Assembly: GCA_041591895.1 (NCBI GenBank)
Contig: JBFHRE010000016.1
Span: forward strand, 1-28,840
Source of the DNA: JBFHRE01 sp041591895
Lineage (GTDB): Bacteria > Actinomycetota > Acidimicrobiia > Spongiisociales > ZC4RG35
Reading direction: 5' to 3'
DNA length: 28,840 bases
Positions 1 to 7,391 of this stretch are shown here, piece after piece (position 1 is the stretch's first letter; each line of letters starts with the position of its first letter). The translations under genes were made by a program, and so were the position numbers. Under the pieces are notes generated by a model, which saw only the letters and a list, made by a program, of their open reading frames with translations, did not search any database and was not told the origin of the DNA.

Positions 1-729
1 CAGGCCGACCTTGAGCTCCCCGGGCACATCCGCACCCGTGTAGACCGCCACCACCCCCGGTTCGGCCAGGGCAGCCGAGGTGTCGATGCTCAGCACGTCG
101 GCCCGGGCATGGTCGGTGAGCCGGAGGGCGCCGTGGAGCATGCCCGGAACGGCCATGTCGCCCACATAGCCCCGGTCGCCGAGGGCGAGGTCGGTCCCTT
201 CGTACTTGACCCCGTTCTTGCCGATTCCCTTCGAGAGCACCGGATCGGGGATCGCCTCACCCGAGGCGAGGAGCTCGATGGCGTCGATGATCTTGACGTA
301 GCCGGTGCACCGGCAGAGGTGGGCACCGAGGCGACCCTCGATCGTTGCCCGATCGAGGTCCTTGCCCTTCTGGTCGACGAGAGCCTTGGCCCGAACCACG
401 ATCCCCGGGGTACAGAATCCGCACTGGAGGGCGCCCGCGGCCGCGAACGCTCGGGCGAGCCGGTCCCTCTCGGCCGGGTCGAAGCCCTCGAGGGTGGTGA
501 CGGTGCGTCCGGCGGCCTTCTCGACCGAGGTGACACAACTCACCATCGCCTTGTCGTCGAGGAGGACCGTGCAGCAGCCGCACTGGCCCGAAGGCGAGCA
601 CCCGTCTTTGGCCGAGGTGATCCCGAGCTCTTCTCTGAGAGCAGCGAGAAGGTGGGGATGATCTGCCCGCACACTCACGCTCTGGCCGTTGAGGGTGAAG
701 GTCACGGTCTGGGATTCGAGCAATGTCAT
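1..729 (-). CDS. Fused [2Fe-2S]/molybdopterin hydroxylase (xanthine dehydrogenase-like), 3' part beyond window
   Basis: The frame is open from the ATG at 729 to the left edge, so only the first 243 residues are visible. Residues 1-150 form the two [2Fe-2S] domains of the xanthine oxidase family: C44, C50, C53 and C65 for the plant-ferredoxin-like cluster, then C103/C106 and C139/C141 for the helical domain. From about residue 160 the chain runs directly into the start of an aldehyde oxidase/xanthine dehydrogenase a/b-hammerhead domain, ending in a GVVAVYTGADVPG stretch. Fe-S and Mo parts are therefore one polypeptide without an FAD domain between them, as in Desulfovibrio aldehyde oxidoreductase and the 'selenium-dependent xanthine dehydrogenase' family. 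The first cluster motif has one extra residue (C-x5-C-x2-C) and an extra cysteine, C52. The ATG overlaps the stop of the amidohydrolase by 4 bases, so the two are co-translated. The substrate (purine, other N-heterocycle or aldehyde) cannot be told from this part. Confidence 0.88.
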   Translation of the reverse strand, partial: MTLLESQTVTFTLNGQSVSVRADHPHLLAALREELGITSAKDGCSPSGQCGCCTVLLDDKAMVSCVTSVEKAAGRTVTTLEGFDPAERDRLARAFAAAGALQCGFCTPGIVVRAKALVDQKGKDLDRATIEGRLGAHLCRCTGYVKIIDAIELLASGEAIPDPVLSKGIGKNGVKYEGTDLALGDRGYVGDMAVPGMLHGALRLTDHARADVLSIDTSAALAEPGVVAVYTGADVPGELKVGL

Positions 730-1673
730 CGGTCCTCCTCCGGTGGGGGGATCGCTCCCCTTCGCTCGGTGATGAGCCGGTACGCCTCCGGGACCCGGTA
801 GCGGTCGAAGTCGAACAACGTCTCCTTGTAGAAGCGGCAGTAGTCGAGATCGGCGCGGGCCACGATCAACTCGTCGCCGTTGGTGACCGCCTGGGCGACG
901 ATCTGACCGGAGGGAGCGATGATCACGCTGTGGGCGAGCGACTCGACACCCTCCTCGAACCCGCCCTTGGCGACGCCGACCACCCAGGCCCCGTTCTGAT
1001 ACGCCCCCGCCTGCATGACGAGGTGGTTGTGGAAGGCCTGCAGCGGGTTCTGTTGGGGGTCGGGCACGTAGTGAAGGGGGGTGTTGTATCCGATCAGGAT
1101 CAACTCGGCCCCCTGGAGCCCCATCACCCGGTAGGTTTCCGGCCACCGCCGGTCGTTGCAGATCGCCATCCCGACGATTCCCCCGAACGCCCTCCACACC
1201 CCGAACTCGTGGCCCGGCTCGAAGTAGTGCCGTTCGGCATGCTGGAACGGCCGGTCGGGCTCGTCGTGCTCGTGTCCGGGAACGTGGACCTTCCGGTACC
1301 GACCAACGATCGAACCGTCCCGCTCGACCAGGATCTGGGTGTTGTAGCGATGGCGCTCACCGTCATCACCGGTCACCAGTTCGGCGAACCCCAGTGAGAA
1401 CCCGACCCCGAGCCGGCGAGCCTCTTCGAACAACGGAGCGGTGGCATCAGACGGCATCTCCCGCTCGAACCACGAATCGATCTCGACCGGGTCATCGGTG
1501 AACCAGCGGGGGAAGAAGGTGGTGAGGGCGAGTTCTGGAAACGCCACCAGGTCGCACCCGCGTTCTCCGGCCTCCGCCAGCAGGTCGACCATGCGCTTGA
1601 CCGCGCTCGAGCGGGGCTCGCCGCGGGCGACCGGGCCCATCTGGGCTGCTCCAACCGTGATCACACGCGACAT
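726..1673 (-). CDS. Carbon-nitrogen hydrolase, N-carbamoyl-D-amino acid hydrolase-like
   Basis: A 315-residue cytosolic nitrilase-superfamily enzyme. The catalytic triad is in place: E47 in FPELALTTFFPRW, K128 in YRKVHVPGH and C172 in ICNDRRWPE. These three stretches, together with PFQHAE and MQAGAYQNGAW, closely follow Agrobacterium N-carbamoyl-D-amino acid amidohydrolase, and the length is normal for that family (about 304). The known reaction is hydrolysis of an N-carbamoyl-amino acid to the amino acid, CO2 and ammonia. It is the first gene of a leftward unit with the Fe-S/Mo hydroxylase, whose ATG overlaps its TGA. It is divergent from a second amidohydrolase across a 118-bp region carrying two copies of an operator-like motif. 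Exact substrate and stereochemistry are inferred only. Confidence 0.87.
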   Translation of the reverse strand: MSRVITVGAAQMGPVARGEPRSSAVKRMVDLLAEAGERGCDLVAFPELALTTFFPRWFTDDPVEIDSWFEREMPSDATAPLFEEARRLGVGFSLGFAELVTGDDGERHRYNTQILVERDGSIVGRYRKVHVPGHEHDEPDRPFQHAERHYFEPGHEFGVWRAFGGIVGMAICNDRRWPETYRVMGLQGAELILIGYNTPLHYVPDPQQNPLQAFHNHLVMQAGAYQNGAWVVGVAKGGFEEGVESLAHSVIIAPSGQIVAQAVTNGDELIVARADLDYCRFYKETLFDFDRYRVPEAYRLITERRGAIPPPEEDR

Positions 1674-1693
1674 CCCGCCGATTGTGCCCTCGA

Positions 1694-1711
1694 TTTTTAC
1701 ATTTTGTCAAG
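1694..1711. promoter_or_regulatory. Operator-like motif, copy A
   Basis: On the plus strand 1695-1711 reads TTTTACATTTTGTCAAG, in an otherwise GC-rich region. It shares a 15-base core, TTTACAWTTYGTMAA, with copy B (1733-1749) and copy C (minus strand of 10180-10196). On the minus strand it contains TTGACA (1710-1705), with CACAAT 18 bases further on, which could be the -35/-10 pair for the leftward amidohydrolase. A bound regulator would then cover the -35 element. Binding is inferred. Confidence 0.55.
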
Positions 1712-1732
1712 CAATACCTTGCGCGTTCGAAC

Positions 1733-1749
1733 CTTTACAATTTGTCAAA
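1733..1749. promoter_or_regulatory. Operator-like motif, copy B, over a -10-like TACAAT
   Basis: The sequence CTTTACAATTTGTCAAA lies in direct orientation 38 bp after copy A. It includes TACAAT (1736-1741), a good -10 candidate for the rightward operon starting at 1792, although no convincing -35 precedes it. A regulator bound here would block that promoter. Confidence 0.55.
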
Positions 1750-1791
1750 CCGGCCATACAATCGCCCGTCTCCACAGATTGGAATCCGGGT

Positions 1792-2631
1792 ATGAACGGG
1801 GTGGTCAGGGCAGCGCTGGTCCAGAGCGAATGGACCGGCGACAAGGAGTCGATGGTCGAGAAGAACCTCGATCTGGCGCGACAGGCGGCCGAAGAAGGCG
1901 CCCAAGTCCTCTGCTTCCAGGAGATCTTTTCCACTGGATACTTCTGCACCGTCCAGGACCCGGTCTATTACGACGAGGCGGAGGAGATCCCGAACGGCCC
2001 CACGATCCAGAAGGTGATCGCCCTCGCCAGGGAAACCGGAATGGTCATCGTCGCCCCGATCTACGAGAAGGTCGACGAGGGCACCTTCTACAACACGGCC
2101 GCCGTCATCGACGCCGACGGCTCCCTCCTCGGCCTCTACCGCAAGACCCACATCCCCCAGGTGAAGGGTTTCTGGGAGAAGTTCTACTTCAAGCCCGGCA
2201 ACCTCGGCTACCCGGTCTTCGACACCGCCGTCGGCCGGATCGGCGTCTACATCTGTTACGACCGTCACTTTCCGGAGGGTTGGCGCGCGTTGGGCCTGGC
2301 GGGCGCCAAACTCGTCTTCAACCCGTCCGCCACCACTCGAGGTCATTCGAAGTACCTGTGGGACCTCGAACAGCCGGCGGCCGCGGTCGCCAACGAGTAC
2401 TTCGTCGGTGCGATCAACCGGGTCGGGGCGGAAGAACTCGATGGCACCGACTACTACGGCAGTTCCTACTTCGTCTCGCCTCGAGGTCAGATGGTGGGCG
2501 AAGTGGCGTCCGACACCAAAGACGAAGTGCTGGTGCGGGATCTCGACATGTCGCTCATCGAAGAGGTGCGGCGACACTGGGCGTTCTATCGAGATCGACG
2601 GCCCGAGATCTACGGCTCGTTGACCGAATGA
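1792..2631 (+). CDS. Carbon-nitrogen hydrolase, beta-ureidopropionase/N-carbamoylputrescine amidase-like
   Basis: A 279-residue nitrilase-superfamily amidohydrolase. The triad is E44 (CFQEIF), K118 (YRKTHIP) and C155 (ICYDRHFPEGWR). The QEIF and CYDRHFPE motifs and the FYNTAAVID and KFYFKPGN stretches resemble beta-ureidopropionase and N-carbamoylputrescine amidase, which release an amine or beta-amino acid, CO2 and ammonia from an N-carbamoyl compound. I chose the ATG at 1792 because the protein then opens with the usual beta strand (VRAALVQ); the frame stays open upstream, but into the promoter region. It is the first gene of a rightward operon, and its TGA overlaps the next ATG by 4 bases. 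It is divergent from a second, only distantly similar carbamoyl hydrolase, so the locus may process two different ureido compounds. Confidence 0.86.
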   Translation: MNGVVRAALVQSEWTGDKESMVEKNLDLARQAAEEGAQVLCFQEIFSTGYFCTVQDPVYYDEAEEIPNGPTIQKVIALARETGMVIVAPIYEKVDEGTFYNTAAVIDADGSLLGLYRKTHIPQVKGFWEKFYFKPGNLGYPVFDTAVGRIGVYICYDRHFPEGWRALGLAGAKLVFNPSATTRGHSKYLWDLEQPAAAVANEYFVGAINRVGAEELDGTDYYGSSYFVSPRGQMVGEVASDTKDEVLVRDLDMSLIEEVRRHWAFYRDRRPEIYGSLTE

Positions 2632-3131
2632 CGGCCCAGTCCGACCTCCGGCTCGAGTTCATGGTCGAGCCGTTCGCAGCGGGCCGTCCGGGGCGTCACG
2701 TCGCCAGGACGGTTGAGGCGGTGGAACGACACGGGCTGGATGTCGAGCTCGGACCGTTCAGCAACACGACCTCCGGGACCGCCCCCGACATCGTGGCGGC
2801 AGTCGGTGACCTGGTGAGGGCGGCCGTCGAGGAGGGAGCGACCCGGGTGTCGGTCCAGGTGGTCACCGAAGGCGCCGATCATGGGCTCCACGTGGGTGGG
2901 CTGCATGACGCCCTCGACCGCATGATCTCGCAAGTGGAGGCGGAGTTGGGCGGGAAGCTGGCCGACTTCGACCGGGACGCCAAGCAGGCAGCGGTTCGGA
3001 TGCTCGACGAACGGGGGGCGTTCTTGCTGCGCAAGGCGATCGAAGACGTAGCCGACACCATGGGTGTCAGCCGAATCACGATCTACAACTATCTGAACGC
3101 CATCAAGTCGGAGGAGCCGGCCCCAACATGA
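2628..3131 (+). CDS. Thiamine-binding domain (DUF77/YkoF-like) fused to HTH_22 DNA-binding domain
   Basis: A 167-residue protein with two recognisable parts. Residues about 8-80 (LEFMVEPF, HGLDVELGPFSN, EEGATRVSVQV) look like the MTH1187/YkoF thiamine-binding fold (PF01910). Residues about 98-158 match the C-terminal HTH of YheO/DauR-type regulators (HTH_22): a K-x6-LDERGAFLLRKAIEDVA stretch, then GVSRITIYNYLNAI as recognition helix. In YheO/DauR that HTH follows a PAS-like sensor; here a small-molecule-binding fold takes its place. It is probably the operon's own transcription factor, sensing thiamine, a pyrimidine or a pathway intermediate; the ligand is inference. It overlaps its neighbours by 4 bases at both ends. 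The two operator-like copies in front of the operon are candidate targets. Confidence 0.75.
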   Translation: MTAQSDLRLEFMVEPFAAGRPGRHVARTVEAVERHGLDVELGPFSNTTSGTAPDIVAAVGDLVRAAVEEGATRVSVQVVTEGADHGLHVGGLHDALDRMISQVEAELGGKLADFDRDAKQAAVRMLDERGAFLLRKAIEDVADTMGVSRITIYNYLNAIKSEEPAPT

Positions 3132-3712
3132 CCGCCTACCCGTCCCTCACCCTCCGCCTCCCAGATTGGGTGGATGACATCGCACCCCCCGGCACCGTGT
3201 GCGAGACACGATCCGAGCGAATGGGCCTGGTGGTCGAACTCTCCCGCCGGAACTTCGAAGAGGGCACCGGAGGGCCATTCGGTGCCGCGGTCTTCGAGAT
3301 CGAAACCGGCCGCCTGATCGCCCCGGGGGTGAACCTCGTGATGCCGTCCTCGGCTGCGGTCGCCCACGCCGAGATCGTCGCAGTCGCCCTGGCCGGGGTG
3401 GTGACCGGGAGTTTCGATCTCGGTTCGGAAGGGATGCCACCGGCGGTGCTGGTTGCGTCCACCGAGCCATGCGCCATGTGCTTCGGCGCGGTTCCGTGGT
3501 CGGGAGTCAGGAGGCTGGTCTGTGGCGCCCGGGACGAGGACGCCCGAGCGATAGGTTTCGACGAGGGTCCCAAGATGATCGACTGGGAGTCGGCGCTCAC
3601 CAGCCGCGGCATCGAGGTCGTACGGGACGTCATGCGCACCGAGGCCATGGCGGTACTCGAGGAGTATGGAGCCTCGGGAGGGGTGATCTACAACGGGCGT
3701 CAGGCGGAATGA
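3128..3712 (+). CDS. Nucleoside/base deaminase (cytidine-deaminase-like fold)
   Basis: A 194-residue zinc-dependent deaminase of the guanine/tRNA-adenosine deaminase class. H80-A81-E82 supplies one zinc ligand and the proton-shuttle glutamate, and P114-C115-A116-M117-C118 supplies the two cysteine ligands. GGPFGAAV before the active site and WSGVRRLVCGA after it are typical of the family. About 30 residues precede the usual start of the fold. The reaction would be hydrolytic removal of an exocyclic amine from a purine, pyrimidine or related base. Four-base overlaps on both sides place it in the catabolic operon next to the molybdenum hydroxylase, which favours a catabolic base deaminase over tRNA editing. 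Substrate not determinable here. Confidence 0.83.
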   Translation: MTAYPSLTLRLPDWVDDIAPPGTVCETRSERMGLVVELSRRNFEEGTGGPFGAAVFEIETGRLIAPGVNLVMPSSAAVAHAEIVAVALAGVVTGSFDLGSEGMPPAVLVASTEPCAMCFGAVPWSGVRRLVCGARDEDARAIGFDEGPKMIDWESALTSRGIEVVRDVMRTEAMAVLEEYGASGGVIYNGRQAE

Positions 3713-5151
3713 AGCTCCATCCCGTCCAGGCAGAGGTGTATCCGGTCACCCGGGTCGAGACCCCGGCCACACTTCCCGAGGCGCTCCGACTGATCGACGA
3801 ACACCGAACGAATGGCCGCTTGGTGGCAGGCGGCACGGATCTGCTGCTCGAGTTACAGCGCGGCGTCCGGCCTGGAGTCGACACCCTCATCGACATCACC
3901 CGAATCGCCGGTCTCGACGTCATCGCCGAGGTCAACGGGCGGTTCGAGATCGGACCCACCACGACCCACACGCAAGTCGTCGCCCACGAATCGATCCGGA
4001 CCCGGGCACTTCCACTCGCCCAGGCCTGCCGGGAAATCGGATCGCCGCAACTCCGCAATCGAGCAACGGTCGCCGGCAACCTGGTCACGGCATCACCGGC
4101 CAACGACACCATCACCCCGTTGCGGGCACTCGACGCCGAACTCGACCTCACCTCGGTCGCCGGGACCCGAACAGTCGGCCTCGCCGAGTTCCACACCGGA
4201 GTTCGAAAGAGCGTGCTGGAACCCGGCGAGATGGTGACTGCGATTCGGTTCCGTCCCACGAAACCCTCCGAGCGGGGCGTATTCCTCAAACTCGGCAACC
4301 GCCGGGCCCAGGCGATCTCGATCATCCACCTCACCGCGCTCGTCGACTTCGATGGGGAGAAGGTGGTGTCCGCCCGACTCCTGGCCGGGTCTGTCGCCCC
4401 GACGATCGTTGAACTGGAGGAAGCGGCAGCTTCTCTCGTCGGCCGCTCGCTCGACGGCGATGCCATCCGTCGAGCCGCCCGGATCGCCGCCGACACGATC
4501 AGTCCGATCGACGACGTCCGGGCCACCGCCGGATACCGGTCGGAGGCCATGGGCGTCATCGTCGCCAGGGCCCTCGGGTCGCTGACGGCGGGCGCCGCGC
4601 CCGCCCTCCCTCCGGTGCTCCTGGGCGGTGCGAGACAGGTGGCAGGCCGGCCGCCGACCTCACACACCGACTCCGACACAGTCATCACCCATGTGAACGG
4701 CAAGAAGGTGGCGGCAAAGGGCGCTGCCGGGAAAACGCTGCTCGACTGGCTTCGGGACGATGCCGGCCCTGCGTCAGGGGCGTCACTCACCGGCACCAAA
4801 GAGGGATGCGCCGAGGGGGAATGTGGCGCCTGCACCGTCTGGCTCGACGGGAGCGCCGTCATGTCCTGCCTGGTTCCCGCCACCCGAGCCCACGGATCGG
4901 AGATCACGACGATCGAAGGCTTGGGCACGAGCGACCGCCTCCATCCTTTGCAGCAGGCATTCATCGAAAAGGCCGCCGTCCAGTGCGGGTTCTGTATTCC
5001 CGGGTTCCTGATGGCCGGTGCCTCGTTGCTCGACGAGGTGGCGTCACCGGATCTCGATCAGATCGAGGAGGCACTCGCCGGAAACCTCTGCCGCTGCACC
5101 GGGTATTACAAGATCATCGAGGCCGTGACTCAGGCGGCGGGCTCATCGTGA
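3709..5151 (+). CDS. Molybdenum hydroxylase FAD-binding subunit fused to [2Fe-2S] subunit
   Basis: A 480-residue fusion of two subunits that are usually separate. Residues 1-290 form the FAD domain (CoxM/XdhB type): VAGGTD at 39-44 and the pyrophosphate-binding TVAGNLVTASPANDT, then the CO_deh_flav_C part. After a linker rich in Pro, Gly and Ala, residues about 322-480 form the two-cluster ferredoxin domain (CoxS type): C367, C372, C375 and C387, then C426/C429 and C461/C463. The start at 3709 gives an ATGA overlap with the deaminase. The protein should pass electrons from the molybdenum centre of the next gene product through Fe-S to FAD. Frame and spacing are continuous, so this is a genuine fusion and not two adjacent genes. 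Confidence 0.88.
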   Translation: MKLHPVQAEVYPVTRVETPATLPEALRLIDEHRTNGRLVAGGTDLLLELQRGVRPGVDTLIDITRIAGLDVIAEVNGRFEIGPTTTHTQVVAHESIRTRALPLAQACREIGSPQLRNRATVAGNLVTASPANDTITPLRALDAELDLTSVAGTRTVGLAEFHTGVRKSVLEPGEMVTAIRFRPTKPSERGVFLKLGNRRAQAISIIHLTALVDFDGEKVVSARLLAGSVAPTIVELEEAAASLVGRSLDGDAIRRAARIAADTISPIDDVRATAGYRSEAMGVIVARALGSLTAGAAPALPPVLLGGARQVAGRPPTSHTDSDTVITHVNGKKVAAKGAAGKTLLDWLRDDAGPASGASLTGTKEGCAEGECGACTVWLDGSAVMSCLVPATRAHGSEITTIEGLGTSDRLHPLQQAFIEKAAVQCGFCIPGFLMAGASLLDEVASPDLDQIEEALAGNLCRCTGYYKIIEAVTQAAGSS

Positions 5152-7391
5152 GCATCGGAGTGTCCCGCCACAGAATCGACGCCCGGGCCAAGGTGACGGG
5201 CGATGCGCTCTACTCCGCCGACATCGTCCGCGAGGGGTTCCTGAACGCCAGGGTCGTGTTCACAGACCAACCTCACGCTCGGCTGGTTGCCCTCGACGTC
5301 GGTCCGGCGCTGGCGGTGCCCGGGGTGGTCACCGTGGTGACGTCGGCGGACGTTCCGGTCAACGAGTACGGCCTAACGATGTTCGACCAACCGGTGCTGA
5401 TCGGCCTGGAACACACCGGGCGATCGACCATCCCGTGCGACGTGTCACGCTGGGAGGCCGACCACCTGGCAGTGGTCGTCGCCGAGACCGCCGAGGCGGC
5501 ACTGGCGGGCGCAGAGGCAATCGTCGTGGAGTGGGAGCAGCTTCCCATCCTGGCCGACATCGACGCCGCCACCGCCCTCGACGCTCCGCTCCTCCACCCG
5601 GAGAACGGGCTCGACTCCAACGCCTATCACCATCTCAAGATCCGCAAAGGCGACATGGACGCCGGGTGGTCGGCGGCAGAGGTGACGGTCGAAGCCACCT
5701 ACCAGTTCCCGTATCAGGAGCACGCCTACCTCCAGCCGGAGGCTGCGGTGTCCTACATGGACCCGGAAGGCCGAATCACGGTCGAAATCGGCGGGCAGTG
5801 GACGTACGAGGACCTGGAGCAGATCTGCCACGCCCTCGATCTCCCCCACGATCGGGTGCGCGTGATCTATCCGGCGGTCGGCGGGGCGTTTGGCGGGCGA
5901 GAGGACATGTCGCTCCAAATCGTCATGGCCTTGGCTACCCGCAAGCTGGACTCGATGGGTATCCACCGGCCGCTTCGATGCCAGTGGTCGCGGGAAGAGT
6001 CGATCGTCGGCCATCACAAGCGCCACCGTGGACAGGTCCGGGCCAAGATCGGGGCAACGAGGGACGGCCGGATCACCGCGGTCGAAGCCGACGCCTTCCT
6101 CGACTCGGGACCGTACAACTACACCACCAACAAGGTGCTCGGCAACCTCCACCTGTGTGTCGGCGGGGCGTATGACATCCCCAACGCCCGGATCGACAGC
6201 GTGGCCGTCTATACCAATGCGGTTCCGGGCGGGGCATTCCGGGGGTTCGGGGCCCCACAGGGCGCGTTCGTGGCCGAAACCCAGATCAACAAACTGGCCG
6301 AAGCCCTGAGAATGGATCCGGTTGAACTCAGACTGAAGAACGCCCTTCGTGACGGGTCGATCGGAATCACCCAGGTCGAGATGCCGCCCGGGGTTTCGAT
6401 CGTCGAGGTGATCACCTCCTGTGCAGAGGCGGCTGCCACCCCGACCGAGCCGGCGCCGCTCAAGGCCTTCGCCTCGATCGGGGCGGCCACGGATCGCCTC
6501 AGACGCGGCAAGGGCTTCGCCTGCTCCTACAAGAACGTCGGGTTCTCTTTTGGGTTCCCGGAGCGATGCGAGGCGACGATCGTCCTCCACGGCGAGGATG
6601 AGGTCGAGTGGATTGAACTGTTCCACGGAGCGGCCGAGGTCGGACAGGGCACACACACCGCTCTGATCCAGATGGCGGCGGAAGCGTGCGGGGTGGACCC
6701 TGATCGGGTGTCGGCCCACTTCTCGGACACCGTCGACGGCGGAGACTCCGGCTCGGTGTCGGCGTCGCGTATGACCTGGATGGCGGGCAACTCCATTCTC
6801 GGCGCCGCCGAGGAGGCCGGGAAGCGGTGGCTCGAAGGCGATCGTCCCGCCCGGGGCTTCTTCCGATTCCGCCCCCCTCCCACCGAGACGCTCGATCCCG
6901 AGACGGGTGTCGGCCAGCCCAACTTCACGTACGGCTACGTGGCCGAAGCGGTCGAAGTCACGGTGGATATCGACACCGGGCACATCCAGATCGACCGGGT
7001 GGTGTGTGCCGACGACGTGGGTCGGGCGATCAACCCGCAGTTGGTGGTCGGTCAGGTGGAAGGTGCCGTGGTTCAGGCGGCCGGATATGTGCTCTCCGAG
7101 GACCTCCAGGTTGTGGGGGCCCGGGTCACCAACCCCCGCCTGTCGACCTATTTGATCCCGGGAATCGGCGATATTCCTCGCCGGGTGGACTCGGTGCTCG
7201 TCGAGCATCCAGATCCGCGAGGACCGTGGGGTGCCCGGGGCATGGCAGAGATGCCGTTCATTCCCCTCGCACCGGCGGTGATTGCCGCGGTCCACGACGC
7301 AACCGGAGTCTGGTTCGACCGCTTCCCGCTCACCCCGAGCCGGGTGGTCGAGGGCTTGAGGGCTGCCGGCGTCGGCGGGCTCGACGGCTGA
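5148..7391 (+). CDS. Molybdenum hydroxylase large (molybdopterin-binding) subunit, xanthine dehydrogenase family
   Basis: A 747-residue catalytic subunit of the xanthine oxidase/CO dehydrogenase family. The a/b-hammerhead domain begins at about residue 15 (ARAKVTGDALYSADI). Cofactor motifs are GGAFGGRED (245-253), GAFRGFG (362-368) and the AAEVGQGTHT segment. A candidate base-catalyst glutamate is E701 in GARGMAEMP. The CO-dehydrogenase active-site loop (AYRCSFR) is absent, so this is a hydroxylase and not a CODH. It starts with GTG at 5148, overlapping the previous stop, and opens directly with the family's N-terminus. It pairs with the FAD/Fe-S fusion. Likely job: hydroxylation of an N-heterocyclic ring carbon, with the exact substrate unknown. 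Its TGA abuts the stop of the convergent PLP gene with no base between. Confidence 0.88.
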   Translation: MSIGVSRHRIDARAKVTGDALYSADIVREGFLNARVVFTDQPHARLVALDVGPALAVPGVVTVVTSADVPVNEYGLTMFDQPVLIGLEHTGRSTIPCDVSRWEADHLAVVVAETAEAALAGAEAIVVEWEQLPILADIDAATALDAPLLHPENGLDSNAYHHLKIRKGDMDAGWSAAEVTVEATYQFPYQEHAYLQPEAAVSYMDPEGRITVEIGGQWTYEDLEQICHALDLPHDRVRVIYPAVGGAFGGREDMSLQIVMALATRKLDSMGIHRPLRCQWSREESIVGHHKRHRGQVRAKIGATRDGRITAVEADAFLDSGPYNYTTNKVLGNLHLCVGGAYDIPNARIDSVAVYTNAVPGGAFRGFGAPQGAFVAETQINKLAEALRMDPVELRLKNALRDGSIGITQVEMPPGVSIVEVITSCAEAAATPTEPAPLKAFASIGAATDRLRRGKGFACSYKNVGFSFGFPERCEATIVLHGEDEVEWIELFHGAAEVGQGTHTALIQMAAEACGVDPDRVSAHFSDTVDGGDSGSVSASRMTWMAGNSILGAAEEAGKRWLEGDRPARGFFRFRPPPTETLDPETGVGQPNFTYGYVAEAVEVTVDIDTGHIQIDRVVCADDVGRAINPQLVVGQVEGAVVQAAGYVLSEDLQVVGARVTNPRLSTYLIPGIGDIPRRVDSVLVEHPDPRGPWGARGMAEMPFIPLAPAVIAAVHDATGVWFDRFPLTPSRVVEGLRAAGVGGLDG

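Noticed and set aside
5445..7295. A 616-codon open frame antisense to the Mo subunit gene
   Set aside because: Its product shows no family motifs and is rich in Arg, Gly and Val as expected from GC-biased third positions; the sense frame has all hydroxylase motifs. The same applies to long antisense frames at 8653-10173 and 19695-21095.
5148..7391. Carbon monoxide dehydrogenase large subunit
   Set aside because: The AYRCSFR active-site loop of form I CODH is absent; GAFRGFG is present instead.
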